64,000 nucleotides of DNA, taken from assembly GCF_022170825.1 (NCBI RefSeq), contig NZ_CP081878.1, forward strand, positions 584,001-648,000, read 5' to 3'. Made by a program: the position numbers and the translations under genes. Positions 24,496 through 33,689 of this stretch are shown one piece after another (position 1 is the stretch's first letter; each line of letters begins with the position of its first letter). The notes below the pieces were generated by a model. It did no database searches. It was not told where the DNA came from and saw nothing but the letters and a program-made list of their open reading frames with translations. Origin of the DNA: Exiguobacterium acetylicum (GTDB taxonomy: Bacteria > Bacillota > Bacilli > Exiguobacteriales > Exiguobacteriaceae).

Positions 24496-25265
24496 CAAAA
24501 CGAAAAGTGATCAAACTTGGAGGCAGTGTCTGGGAACAACTTGATACACGATACTTTGAAGAATGGAAAGCATGGGTCGAAACCGGGAACGAGCTATTGA
24601 TCGTACACGGTGGTGGTCCGCTTCTATCTAGCTACTGCGAACAAGAGGGGATCCAACCCGTATTTCGGAACGGCATACGTGTAACAACGGATGGTGTCTT
24701 ACTCGGGGCGCGACGGATCTTAGCAGGGGAAGTCCAATCTGGTATCGTCCAGCAGTTGAATCAGGCGGGGATTCCTGCCGTCGGGGTGAGCGGGTTAGAC
24801 GGAGCAAGCGTTCATGGTAAAACGATCAAAGGACTCGGGGCAGTCGGTCAGATCACGCACATTCATCCGCGATTATTCACGGTACTGAGTACGAACGGCT
24901 ATGTACCCGTCGTCACGTCTCTCGTTACAGGAGAACAAGGTGCCTTGAACAGTAACGGGGATGCGTGTGCCATTGCCGTCGCAAAAGCTTGGTCCGTTGA
25001 CCGATTTGAATTGTTGACGGACGTCGAGGGTGTAAAAGTGAACGGTGACTATCAATCAGAAATCACCTCTAGAGCGATTGAAGTTGCGATAGCATCCGGG
25101 GAGATTTACGGCGGAATGATTCCAAAAGTCGAAGCGATGATGCAGGCAGCGCAACATGGCATACCAGAAGTCATCATCCGATCGGGAAAAAATGTAGCGG
25201 CTACAGGGACACGAATCAAGGAGGAATTACATGAGCGCACTACTGCCCACTTATCAACGTACTGA
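24492..25265 (+). CDS. argB: Acetylglutamate kinase
   Basis: ArgB phosphorylates N-acetylglutamate. The 257-residue amino-acid kinase starts KRKVIKLGGSVW, then LLIVHGGGP, NGIRVTTD, LNSNGDACA and LLTDVEGVKVNG, and YGGMIPKVEAMM near the end. No N-terminal extension for arginine inhibition is present, which suggests the arginine-insensitive class used with ArgJ, where ArgJ may be the regulated step. The start overlaps argJ by four bases and the end overlaps argD by 35. Confidence 0.95.
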   Translation: MTKRKVIKLGGSVWEQLDTRYFEEWKAWVETGNELLIVHGGGPLLSSYCEQEGIQPVFRNGIRVTTDGVLLGARRILAGEVQSGIVQQLNQAGIPAVGVSGLDGASVHGKTIKGLGAVGQITHIHPRLFTVLSTNGYVPVVTSLVTGEQGALNSNGDACAIAVAKAWSVDRFELLTDVEGVKVNGDYQSEITSRAIEVAIASGEIYGGMIPKVEAMMQAAQHGIPEVIIRSGKNVAATGTRIKEELHERTTAHLSTY

Positions 25266-26376
25266 TGTGGAATTGGTCAATGGACAAGGGTCAATCGTCA
25301 AGGATGCGACAGGAAAGACGTATCTCGATTTCATCATGGGGATTGCCGTTTGTAATACAGGACACCGACATCCATATATTCAGCAACGGCTAGAAGAACA
25401 ACTGAATCAGATTTGGCATACATCAAACTTGTTTCAAATTGCGCAACAAGAGCGAGTAGCGCAGCGATTAACAGAAGACAGTCATCTCAGTCATGCCTTC
25501 TTTTGTAATAGTGGTGCAGAAGCGAACGAGGCGGCGTACAAACTTGTTCGGAAATGGACAGGCAAAACGGAAGTCGTCACGTTCAAACAATCGTTCCACG
25601 GGCGGACCTTCGCGATGATGGGCGCGACAGGACAGGAGAAAATCAAAGCGGGATACGGAGAGATGGTGAATGGATTCAAACATCTTCCGTTTAACGAGAT
25701 GGAGAGCCTGTCGGCAATCACGGAACAAACAGCTGCCGTATGGCTTGAAATCATTCAAGGAGAGGGTGGTGTCGTTGTCGCTGACAATGCGTGGCTCGAA
25801 GCTTTAATGAATCAGGCGCGGCGCTACGACGTCAAAATCATCGTCGACGAAGTGCAGACCGGCATCGGTCGGACGGGCTCTCGTTTTGCGTTTGAGCAGA
25901 CACCGCTCGTACCAGATATCATCACGCTTGCGAAAGGTCTTGGAAGTGGACTTGCAGTAGGGGCATTACTCGCAACGGCAGAAGCAGCTGAAGTGTTTAC
26001 ACCTGGATCTCATGGCTCAACATTTGGTGGGAATCCGCTTGCGATGACAGCTGCAGAGGCAACACTTGATCTTTTATTGAATGATGTTGTCATGGCAGAC
26101 GTTCAAGGAAAGGGCGAATATTTACGTCAACAATTAGAAGATAAATTACCCCAGTCAATCGTCAGTTCTATTCGTGGACGTGGTTTGATGATCGGCATCG
26201 AGTGTACGATTCCCGTTGCACCGCTCATTGACGCGTTACGCGAAAAGGGTCTTCTCGTCGTCTCGGCTGGTCCTCATGTCATTCGTTTGTTGCCATCGCT
26301 GTTCGTAACAGAACAGGAACTCATGCAAGCGGTCGAAAAAATACAACTCGTTTGTCAACAGGAGGTCATCGTATGA
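25231..26376 (+). CDS. argD: Acetylornithine aminotransferase
   Basis: This PLP enzyme of class III transfers an amino group from glutamate to N-acetylglutamate semialdehyde. The 381 residues include GIAVCNTGHRHP, FCNSGAEANEAAYKL, the PLP lysine in ITLAKGLGSGL (Lys235) and GSHGSTFGGNPLA. AAGGAGGAATTAC precedes the ATG at 25231, deep inside argB, so the start is clear. It ends in an ATGA overlap with carA. Confidence 0.95.
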   Translation: MSALLPTYQRTDVELVNGQGSIVKDATGKTYLDFIMGIAVCNTGHRHPYIQQRLEEQLNQIWHTSNLFQIAQQERVAQRLTEDSHLSHAFFCNSGAEANEAAYKLVRKWTGKTEVVTFKQSFHGRTFAMMGATGQEKIKAGYGEMVNGFKHLPFNEMESLSAITEQTAAVWLEIIQGEGGVVVADNAWLEALMNQARRYDVKIIVDEVQTGIGRTGSRFAFEQTPLVPDIITLAKGLGSGLAVGALLATAEAAEVFTPGSHGSTFGGNPLAMTAAEATLDLLLNDVVMADVQGKGEYLRQQLEDKLPQSIVSSIRGRGLMIGIECTIPVAPLIDALREKGLLVVSAGPHVIRLLPSLFVTEQELMQAVEKIQLVCQQEVIV

Positions 26377-27431
26377 AACAATCCGGAAAACTAACGCTTG
26401 CGAACGGAACGACATTTACCGGTTCGTGGCAAGGAACAGCACCCGTCAAAGGAGAAGTCGTCTTTTTCACAGGGATGACAGGGTATCAGGAAGTCTTGAC
26501 GGATCCGTCCTATCAGGGACAGATTCTCGTCTTCACATATCCGTTGATCGGACAGTACGGCATACAAGTAGAGGCTTCAGAAAGCAAGCAGATTCAAGTC
26601 GCTGGAGTCGTCGTCCAAACCTTAGCAGAGGACGGGGAAGGGACATCGCTTGCGAGTTGGTTAAGCGAAGCGAACGTTCCCATCCTGTCGGAAGTGGATA
26701 CACGTTCCCTTGTGCATCTGTTACGGACGGAAGGTGATCAATTCGGTGACATGATACAAGAAGACATGACATCCTTTGAGACTATAGACACAGCGTACAT
26801 CGCCTCAGTCTCAACGACGTCAGATATCGAATACGTACCGGAAGTGGAACAAGGACATGTCGTCTGTATCGATTATGGTGTGAAGCAATCGATGATCGAC
26901 GCATTGCTTGAACGTCATATGCGGGTAACAGTCGTACCGTATGATACGACACCAGAACGGATTCAAGCGCTGGCGCCGGATGGTCTTCTGTTTTCCAACG
27001 GACCCGGTAATCCGACACAACTCGATCCATTTCTTTCAGGAATCCGTGAACTAGCGACGAGCTATCCGACGCTCGGAATTTGTATGGGGCATCAAGTCCT
27101 CGCTCATGCGTTCGGCTGTACCTTATTAAAACAACATCATGGGCATCGTGGGGCGAATCATCCCGTTCGTCACTTAGCGTCTGGACAAGTGTTCATGACG
27201 TCTCAGAATCATGGGTATGCCGTTGATGCCAAAAGTATTACAACATCCGAAATGGAACTTGCGTACGAACATATCAATGATGGATCCGTCGAAGGATTGA
27301 ATCATCCTACTTTACCGATCATGACAGTCCAGTTTCATCCAGAAGCGAGTCCGGGACCGACAGAGGCGATGGTCGTCTTCGATCAATTCGTAAATACCGT
27401 ATTACATCAGGAGGTAGCATATGTGGGATAA
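26373..27431 (+). CDS. carA: Carbamoyl-phosphate synthase, small (glutaminase) subunit
   Basis: CarA releases ammonia from glutamine for the large subunit. The ATG at 26373 follows CAGGAGG, giving 352 residues; the frame extends to 26352 without a site. The C-terminal class I amidotransferase domain has GPGNP, the nucleophile LGICMGHQ (Cys237) and the His/Glu pair VQFHPEASPGP. Its location inside an arginine operon indicates the arginine-specific enzyme. Confidence 0.95.
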   Translation: MKQSGKLTLANGTTFTGSWQGTAPVKGEVVFFTGMTGYQEVLTDPSYQGQILVFTYPLIGQYGIQVEASESKQIQVAGVVVQTLAEDGEGTSLASWLSEANVPILSEVDTRSLVHLLRTEGDQFGDMIQEDMTSFETIDTAYIASVSTTSDIEYVPEVEQGHVVCIDYGVKQSMIDALLERHMRVTVVPYDTTPERIQALAPDGLLFSNGPGNPTQLDPFLSGIRELATSYPTLGICMGHQVLAHAFGCTLLKQHHGHRGANHPVRHLASGQVFMTSQNHGYAVDAKSITTSEMELAYEHINDGSVEGLNHPTLPIMTVQFHPEASPGPTEAMVVFDQFVNTVLHQEVAYVG

Positions 27432-30400
27432 ACAGAAAGTACTCGTCATCGGTTCAGGTCCGATCGTCATCGGGCAAGCAGCAGAATTTGATTATTCCGG
27501 CACACAAGCCTGTCAGGCGCTTCGAGAAGCGGGATGCGAGGTCATCTTAATGAATTCGAATCCGGCTACTATCATGACGGATCCGAGCACGGCAGATCAT
27601 GTCTACATTGAGGCGATGACTCTTGAAAAAGCGACGGCTATCATCGAACAAGATCGACCATCACACCTTCTAGCGACGGTAGGTGGACAAACGGCACTCA
27701 ATCTTGCGATGTCACTCGAAGAAGCAGGCGTACTAGAACAATATGGTGTCGAACTTCTCGGAACGTCACTTGAGACGATCCGAGACGGGGAAGATCGCGA
27801 ACGGTTCAAGCAAAAAATGATTGAACTGGCGCAACCGCTTCCGGAAAGCCAAACAATCGAGTCGCTAGCGGAACTCGAGGATTTCATGGCAGTACATGGT
27901 GTACCACTCGTCATCCGACCCGCCTTTACGCTCGGAGGAACGGGCGGTGGCATTGCCTTAACGAAAGATGAAGCCCGTCTGTTAGCACAGAACGGTCTAC
28001 AAGCGAGTCCGATTTCACAGTGTCTCGTTGAAGTAAGTATCGCGGGTTATAAAGAAGTTGAGTACGAAGTCATGCGTGACAGCGCAGATACGACAATCAT
28101 CGTCTGTAACATGGAAAACATTGACCCTGTTGGCGTCCATACCGGAGACTCGGTCGTTTTTGCTCCGATTCAATCGATTTCGGATCGGATGAATCAACAA
28201 TTGCGGACGGAAGCGCGTAAAATCGTGTCGCATCTCGGTGTGATCGGTGGATGTAACATCCAATTTGCGATCCACCCGACGGAAGAACGTTATTTCGTCA
28301 TTGAAGTCAATCCGCGTGTCAGTCGTTCTTCCGCACTTGCTTCAAAAGCGACCGGCTATCCGATTGCAAAATTAGCGACGCGTCTTGCGCTTGGCGAACG
28401 ACTCGATGATTGCATCAATCCTGTCACGAAGGAGACGATGGCAAGCTTTGAGCCGACGATGGATTACATCACGGCAAAAGTACCATGCTTCCCATTCGAT
28501 CTATTTGTTGGTAGCAACCGGACGCTTGGAACACAAATGAAGGCGACCGGTGAAAGCATGGCGATGGGGAAAACGTTAGAGGAAGCATTACAAAAAGCCT
28601 GGCGTGGTGCAGGAATCGAACAAGCTCCTCTTTATCCAGCATGGATGAAAACAGCTGATACCGATGCGTTATGGGAAGAAGTGATGGCACCGACGGATCG
28701 TCGTTTACTTGCGATGCTCGCGCTACTGGATCGTGAGGAGACGACCGTCGAAGAACTTGTCGAACAGACAAAGATACAAGCCTTATTCGTCAAAGTGCTC
28801 AAACGACTCGTCGATCAACAATTAAAAATCAAAACGACAGACATCTCTTCTATCAAAATTGCGAAGATGATGGGCTTCACGGACGAGCAGATTGCATTTT
28901 TGACGGGCGTCAGTGCTGTAGACATCGAGCACTTACGGAAAGAGCAAGGCATCACTCCTGTCTATCACATGATTGATACGTGCGCGGGAGAGTTCAATAG
29001 CGCAACCCCTTATTTCTACGGAAACTGGAGCGGACAGACGGAAGTCATGGCATCGACGAAAAAGAAAGTCGCCGTCATCGGAGCTGGACCGATTCGAATC
29101 GGTCAAGGCATCGAATTTGATTATTGTTCTGTTCACGCCGTGCGTGCGCTACAAACATCCGGTTATGAAACGATCATGATCAACAATAATCCGGAGACGG
29201 TCTCAACTGACTTTGAAGTTGCGGATCGCCTGTATGTCGAACCGTTGACACTAGAAGACGTCATTCATGTGCTAGAAGCAGAAGATTGCCAGGACGTGTT
29301 AGTTCAGTTCGGAGGACAAACGGGGATTGCTCTTGCGGCTGGTCTTGAGCAAGCAGGTTATCACCTTCTTGGAACGACGGCAGATGTCATTGATCAAATG
29401 GAAGACCGTGAGCGGTTCTATCAATTTTTAGACGACATCGGCGTCGAGAGAATTCCGGGGCAAGAAGTCTCGACACACGAGCAAATAATAGAAGTTGCAA
29501 CAACGATTGGCTATCCGGTCATGATTCGTCCTTCTTATGTCATCGGTGGAAAAGGAATGCATATCATCCGCAATCAGCAACAGTTAGAGGAAATCGTACC
29601 GGAATTGTCATTCCCTGTTCTCGTGGATGCTTATCTTCAAGGAAAAGAAATCGAAGTCGACTGCATCACGGATGGAACAACGACGTATATCCCGATTTTG
29701 ATGGAACAATTGGAACGGGCAGGGGTTCACTCTGGAGACTCGACGATGATTCTACCACCCGTATCGCTCAGCGCTACTGTTCAAGACGAAGTAGCACGGA
29801 TTGCGCAGATGATTGGTCAACAGATGGCGTACAAAGGAGCGTTCAATATTCAATTCGTCCTGCATCAAGAACAGGTCTACGTTCTTGAAATCAATCCACG
29901 TGCCTCTCGAACATTGCCAATCGTCGCAAAAGTAACGGGTCAACCGATTTTGCAATGGGCAGTCCAAGCGGCAGCCGGACAAGCGATCGAACTACCGAAG
30001 GGACAGACGAAACTTAATTTCCATGCCGTCAAGACACCCGTTTTTTCAACACTGAAACTACAAGGAGTCGATCCTAAAACAGGTCCCGTCATGCGTTCGA
30101 CAGGCGAAACACTTCAATGGACGACAGATGGACTCGCACTAGAGCGTTTTATTTTCGACGAGACGACAAAGCGTCATTTGACGACAAGAGATATGATCGT
30201 TGCGGGAGCGGATACAAAGGCATTCGGAGCAGGGGTGCCGTTAGACGAAACGATTGATTGGGCAAGTTGTGCCATCTTCTATTCACACGTAACAGAAGAA
30301 AAAGCGAGTCGTGCAGCGGCGCTGGCTGCTGGGGTACAAGTCTTAACAGAGCCGGAATTAGCGCACTATCACTTACAAGCGACGGAACAGACACCTTATG

Positions 30401-30453
30401 CTGTGAAGCCACTTCATACATGGACACAACCAATCAAGGAGGAAGTGAAATGA
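27421..30453 (+). CDS. carB: Carbamoyl-phosphate synthase, large subunit
   Basis: The 1010-residue enzyme makes carbamoyl phosphate from bicarbonate, ammonia and two ATP. Two homologous ATP-grasp halves are evident: the first begins VLVIGSGPIVIGQAAEFDYSG and carries RPAFTLGGTGGGIA, the second begins VAVIGAGPIRIGQGIEFDY and carries RPSYVIGGKGM. The C-terminal allosteric region (about 920-1010) is short compared with about 1070 residues for pyrimidine-type PyrAB, consistent with the arginine paralogue. It overlaps carA by 11 bases and argF by 4. Confidence 0.96.
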   Translation: MWDKQKVLVIGSGPIVIGQAAEFDYSGTQACQALREAGCEVILMNSNPATIMTDPSTADHVYIEAMTLEKATAIIEQDRPSHLLATVGGQTALNLAMSLEEAGVLEQYGVELLGTSLETIRDGEDRERFKQKMIELAQPLPESQTIESLAELEDFMAVHGVPLVIRPAFTLGGTGGGIALTKDEARLLAQNGLQASPISQCLVEVSIAGYKEVEYEVMRDSADTTIIVCNMENIDPVGVHTGDSVVFAPIQSISDRMNQQLRTEARKIVSHLGVIGGCNIQFAIHPTEERYFVIEVNPRVSRSSALASKATGYPIAKLATRLALGERLDDCINPVTKETMASFEPTMDYITAKVPCFPFDLFVGSNRTLGTQMKATGESMAMGKTLEEALQKAWRGAGIEQAPLYPAWMKTADTDALWEEVMAPTDRRLLAMLALLDREETTVEELVEQTKIQALFVKVLKRLVDQQLKIKTTDISSIKIAKMMGFTDEQIAFLTGVSAVDIEHLRKEQGITPVYHMIDTCAGEFNSATPYFYGNWSGQTEVMASTKKKVAVIGAGPIRIGQGIEFDYCSVHAVRALQTSGYETIMINNNPETVSTDFEVADRLYVEPLTLEDVIHVLEAEDCQDVLVQFGGQTGIALAAGLEQAGYHLLGTTADVIDQMEDRERFYQFLDDIGVERIPGQEVSTHEQIIEVATTIGYPVMIRPSYVIGGKGMHIIRNQQQLEEIVPELSFPVLVDAYLQGKEIEVDCITDGTTTYIPILMEQLERAGVHSGDSTMILPPVSLSATVQDEVARIAQMIGQQMAYKGAFNIQFVLHQEQVYVLEINPRASRTLPIVAKVTGQPILQWAVQAAAGQAIELPKGQTKLNFHAVKTPVFSTLKLQGVDPKTGPVMRSTGETLQWTTDGLALERFIFDETTKRHLTTRDMIVAGADTKAFGAGVPLDETIDWASCAIFYSHVTEEKASRAAALAAGVQVLTEPELAHYHLQATEQTPYAVKPLHTWTQPIKEEVK

Positions 30454-31379
30454 AGACGATGCAACAACTGCAACATTTTTTGACGATAGCGGAACTGACA
30501 CCGGAAGCACTTACTGATTTATTGGTCCTTGCGAAAGACATCAAGCAACACCCGAGTAAGTATGAAGAGGTGTTGAAAAATAAAAAAGTAGCACTCTTGT
30601 TTGAAAAGGCATCGACACGGACACGTCTATCGTTTGAGGTAGGGGTCGTCGAACTAGGAGGACATCCAATCGTCCTAAGTGGAGCGGATATGCAAATCGG
30701 ACGGGGCGAGCCGCTCTCGGATACGATTCAAGTCATGAGCCGTTACGTTGATGCACTAATGATCCGGACGTTCGGTCATGATATCGTTGAGACGCTTGCC
30801 GCGCATGGCACGATTCCAATCATTAATGGACTGACCGATTTGCACCATCCGTGCCAAGTGCTCGCTGATTTGCTAACGATTGAAGAGACGTTTGGAACAC
30901 GGGCTGGAAAGATTTTGACGTATATCGGAGATGGAAATAACATGGCGCATTCGTTGATGATTGGTGGAGCGCTTAGTGGCATGGAAATTCGAATCTGTAC
31001 ACCGGCTGCCTATGCTCCCGATCCACAAGTCGTTCATGAGGCACAAGTCATCGCCAAGGAAACAGGTGGGAACATCATCGTCATGACGGATCCTAAGGAA
31101 GCAGCGAGTGGGGCAGACGTCCTATATACGGATGTCTTCGCGAGTATGGGACAAGAGGAAGAAGCGACGATGCGTTTGCAAGCATTTGAAGGATATCAGG
31201 TCAACGCGCAAATCATGGATCAAGCAAGTGATGAAGCTATTTTCCTGCATTGTCTACCGGCACATCGGGGAGAAGAAGTCACGGCAGACGTCATCGATGG
31301 TAAGCAATCCGTCATCTTTGATCAAGCCGAGAATCGTCTTCATGCGCAAAAAGCATTACTCGTTACATTACTAGGATAA
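30450..31379 (+). CDS. argF: Ornithine carbamoyltransferase
   Basis: ArgF condenses ornithine with carbamoyl phosphate to give citrulline, using the product of the adjacent carAB. The ATG at 30450 is 6 bases after AAGGAGG and overlaps the carB stop; 309 residues. STRTR (55-59) binds carbamoyl phosphate, and HPCQVLADLLT and HCLPAHRGEE with the catalytic Cys and ornithine site are intact. argG and argH are not in the operon. A terminator follows. Confidence 0.96.
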   Translation: MKTMQQLQHFLTIAELTPEALTDLLVLAKDIKQHPSKYEEVLKNKKVALLFEKASTRTRLSFEVGVVELGGHPIVLSGADMQIGRGEPLSDTIQVMSRYVDALMIRTFGHDIVETLAAHGTIPIINGLTDLHHPCQVLADLLTIEETFGTRAGKILTYIGDGNNMAHSLMIGGALSGMEIRICTPAAYAPDPQVVHEAQVIAKETGGNIIVMTDPKEAASGADVLYTDVFASMGQEEEATMRLQAFEGYQVNAQIMDQASDEAIFLHCLPAHRGEEVTADVIDGKQSVIFDQAENRLHAQKALLVTLLG

Positions 31380-31381
31380 TT

Positions 31382-31421
31382 AAAAAAGATTCGATCGCTA
31401 CATAAGCGTTCGAATCTTTTT
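31382..31421 (+). terminator. Intrinsic terminator of the arginine operon
   Basis: AAAAAGATTCGATCGCT and AGCGTTCGAATCTTTTT pair with one mismatch around a short loop, immediately after argF. Confidence 0.82.
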
Positions 31422-31448
31422 GTTATGATCTGGAGTGCGTTGCTACAT

Positions 31449-32258
31449 TTAGTCATAATGACGTCGTGCTAACCGTTCTTCTTGTTCTTTCTTGACTTGA
31501 CGCTTATTTTTTTCGTGCAGACGCTTCATGAATGGGGTCGTTTGCCAAGACGGAGACCAGTCCGATTCTTTTCCGGCACGAAGTGCAAGGATGTAATCAT
31601 AACTTTGATGGAGTCGTTCAATCATCTCCGTTCGGACATCGCAAATGTGACCATGTCCTGGAATGAGAAGTTTAACCTCATACTCATAGATGAATGACTC
31701 GAGTAATTCGAGTGTCGTCAAATATTCAGCGGAATCATGTTCGATCAACGGGATTTCGATATCAGAAGCATAGTCACCACAGACGAGCAAGTGGAGAGGC
31801 ATGACGATGAAGGAAAGATGCGTCGCTTCATGACCGGGCGTCAAGAAGAAAATCAGTTTTGTTTGACCGATTGTTAGCGTCGTCTCCGATTCATGGATGA
31901 CATGCGTCACGTCCGGAAATAGAACGGGGGAGTCGATGTAAAATTCATCGTTGAAGTCTTGAACGGCTTGGAGTGCCTCCTGTTGATTGACATCGATAAA
32001 TGGTTTAGAAGCGATGACGATGGCATCCGTAAAGGCATAAGCACCAAGGATATGATCAAAATGAGCATGTGTATAGACGACGTATAATGGTCGATCACGA
32101 CGCACGATCTCAACGTCACGACGAATCGTCGCGATCTCATCCGGTAGCCAACCCGGATCAACGACAATTAGACAATCCGGCGTCTCGATCAATGTTGATG
32201 TCGTTTTCATGAGTGTACTTTGATAAATCGTCACACCTGGCATTTTCATCTGAATCAT
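31449..32258 (-). CDS. Metallo-beta-lactamase-fold hydrolase
   Basis: The 269-residue protein has the HxHxDH metal motif as THAHFDH (His64, His66, Asp68, His69), then TPGHEATH, CGDYASD and LIPGHGH supplying the other zinc ligands. These features mark a binuclear MBL-fold hydrolase of the glyoxalase II-like group; the substrate is unknown. The final 40 residues are basic and charged (KRLHEKNKRQVKKEQEERL). AAAGGAGG precedes the ATG. Confidence 0.88.
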   Translation of the reverse strand: MIQMKMPGVTIYQSTLMKTTSTLIETPDCLIVVDPGWLPDEIATIRRDVEIVRRDRPLYVVYTHAHFDHILGAYAFTDAIVIASKPFIDVNQQEALQAVQDFNDEFYIDSPVLFPDVTHVIHESETTLTIGQTKLIFFLTPGHEATHLSFIVMPLHLLVCGDYASDIEIPLIEHDSAEYLTTLELLESFIYEYEVKLLIPGHGHICDVRTEMIERLHQSYDYILALRAGKESDWSPSWQTTPFMKRLHEKNKRQVKKEQEERLARRHYD

Positions 32259-32332
32259 ACGAATCCTCCTTTACAAATGTCATGCTATATCGTTGTATAC
32301 CCTCAATTCCTTTGGATTCATCAACAGAAAAA

Positions 32333-32365
32333 ATAAAAAAGACGACTCGCACGTCGCGAGTCGCC
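32333..32365 (-). terminator. Intrinsic terminator downstream of tRNA-Gly
   Basis: On the - strand a GC-rich stem (CGACTCGC with GCGAGTCG) is followed by TCTTTTTTATTTTTT, 45 bases past the tRNA 3' end. Confidence 0.75.
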
Positions 32366-32410
32366 TGCCCTCTAGAGGGAAATGGTCCTAGACCTATGTT
32401 ATGTCATAAT

Positions 32411-32484
32411 TGGAGCGGGTGAAGAGAATCGAACTCTCGTCATCAGCTTGGAAGGCTGAGGTTTTACCATTAAACTACACCCGC
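32411..32484 (-). tRNA. tRNA-Gly, anticodon TCC
   Basis: The - strand folds as a complete cloverleaf: acceptor GCGGGTG pairs with CACCCGC, the D-loop has TTTAATGGTAAAAC, the anticodon loop is CTTCCAA (TCC), the T-arm has GTTCGATTC, and CCA is encoded. It is 74 bases long including CCA, monocistronic and followed by its own terminator. Confidence 0.95.
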
Positions 32485-32653
32485 GTATCTGCTACATGAA
32501 ATATAGTAGCATAGCAAAGAGGTCATTTCCATAACTTTTATGAAAAAAAGCAATTTCTTTTGATATTCAGTGTACAATAATACTAGTTAATCGTTTCCAC
32601 TGGTAATCTTGATTTGCAATATGGGTAATGTTGGGTAGAGGAGAGAGTGTCTG
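32485..32653. other. Intergenic region between tRNA-Gly and the DUF1629-like gene
   Basis: With the tRNA and its terminator this makes up a 395-base stretch without protein genes (32259-32653). The part upstream of 32654 is AT-rich and must hold divergent promoters. TACAAT at 32573 could be a -10, but I see no convincing -35 or operator. Confidence 0.5.
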
Positions 32654-33199
32654 GTGAATGAAGTTCGAGTTTGGAGCGAACAGGCGATGGGAAAAGGATG
32701 GAAGGCGGTCTGCCACCATCAATTCGATCGTCATCGCTTATTGATAGGAGAGTGGTTCCATAACGTAGGTGTACTTGCTTTTTCCATCAATCAAGATGCG
32801 GATTTGTTACCGGATGTCCTTCCAAACACATTCGATCTGCCGCTCGTCTCGGAACGTATGCAACGTGTCATTGAAGCATACGCGCCTTTTTCTGTACAAT
32901 GTCTCAAGGTACATCTTGAGACGAAGGACGGAGTGGTTCCGTACTATCTTCTCAATCTCTTATCTGTCAGTCGAATCGAATATCTACATACGACGGATGT
33001 CTTCCGTCCGATCCCGAGACGACGTGTCTATTTTTTGACAGAGCGACGGATCAACGATTCGATATGTCCGCACCACCTGATGCGAGATGAACGCACACAG
33101 CGCATGTTCGTCTCCGCTCAGCTCGCTCGACAATTCGAGCGTATGGCTGTGACGGGTATCCACTTTGAAAAGATACAACGAATGGAGGAATTTAAATGA
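32654..33199 (+). CDS. DUF1629/Imm43-like protein
   Basis: GTG at 32654 follows GAGGAGAGAG and gives 181 residues. The end of the protein has the pattern HHLMRDERTQRMFVSAQLA ... TGIHFEKI, which resembles the DUF1629 group, whose members include immunity proteins (Imm43) and many orphan proteins. No partner toxin is visible. It overlaps the next gene by four bases (ATGA), so the two products are probably made together. Confidence 0.65.
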   Translation: MNEVRVWSEQAMGKGWKAVCHHQFDRHRLLIGEWFHNVGVLAFSINQDADLLPDVLPNTFDLPLVSERMQRVIEAYAPFSVQCLKVHLETKDGVVPYYLLNLLSVSRIEYLHTTDVFRPIPRRRVYFLTERRINDSICPHHLMRDERTQRMFVSAQLARQFERMAVTGIHFEKIQRMEEFK

Positions 33200-33615
33200 A
33201 ACAGTACACAGTCGATCATTGGATCACGTTAGAATATCCAAAGGTATTCGAATATCAAGAAGAAGAAACGTACGTCAGTTTTTATTCGACGGATGAAAAC
33301 GCAATGGGTACGCTACAGTTATCCATCTACGAATCAGATTCGGAAGAACTGACACCGTATGAAGCAGCAGAGCAAGAAATCAATCTGTTGGTTGAAGAGT
33401 TCGGGATTGAACTGACAGGAGCACTTGAAGTCCGTCGCAATTCAACAAAAGAAGCGTTACTCGCAGTAGATGGAAAAGAAGAAGATATTTTCTTACGCAT
33501 CTATGCTTACTCGGACGGGGAACGATTGGTCCTGTTGACGTATTCTGCAGAACGCGAGACGCTTGAGATCGAGGAAATCGAAGCAATGATTTCTTCATTG
33601 ACTTGGATTCAGTGA
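33196..33615 (+). CDS. Uncharacterised acidic protein paired with the DUF1629-like gene
   Basis: The 139-residue protein is acidic and beta-rich at first (ITLEYPKVFEYQEEETYVSFYS), then helical (YEAAEQEINLLVEEFGIE), recalling DUF3805-type or other immunity-associated folds, but the match is not secure. No signal peptide is present. The ATG overlaps the previous stop and follows GGAGGAATT. A terminator closes this two-gene unit. Confidence 0.62.
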   Translation: MKQYTVDHWITLEYPKVFEYQEEETYVSFYSTDENAMGTLQLSIYESDSEELTPYEAAEQEINLLVEEFGIELTGALEVRRNSTKEALLAVDGKEEDIFLRIYAYSDGERLVLLTYSAERETLEIEEIEAMISSLTWIQ

Positions 33616-33633
33616 AGTAAATAATAGAGATGG

Positions 33634-33670
33634 AAAAGGCAGCGGATCACGATGATCCACTGCCTTTTTT
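33634..33670. terminator. Bidirectional intrinsic terminator
   Basis: AAAAGGCAGCGGATCA and TGATCCACTGCCTTTT form a stem with one mismatch (a G-U pair in the - strand RNA), between the convergent DUF1629 unit and the hydrolase gene. Confidence 0.82.
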
Positions 33671-33689
33671 GTATCAATCGATATAAACG

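Noticed and set aside
28015-28275. Antisense frames inside carB and other long genes
   Set aside because: Many long opposite-strand frames occur here but lack ribosome sites and recognisable products; they mirror the codon bias of the real genes.
32654-33615. Toxin-antitoxin module
   Set aside because: Neither product looks like a known toxin; only an immunity-like resemblance is visible.
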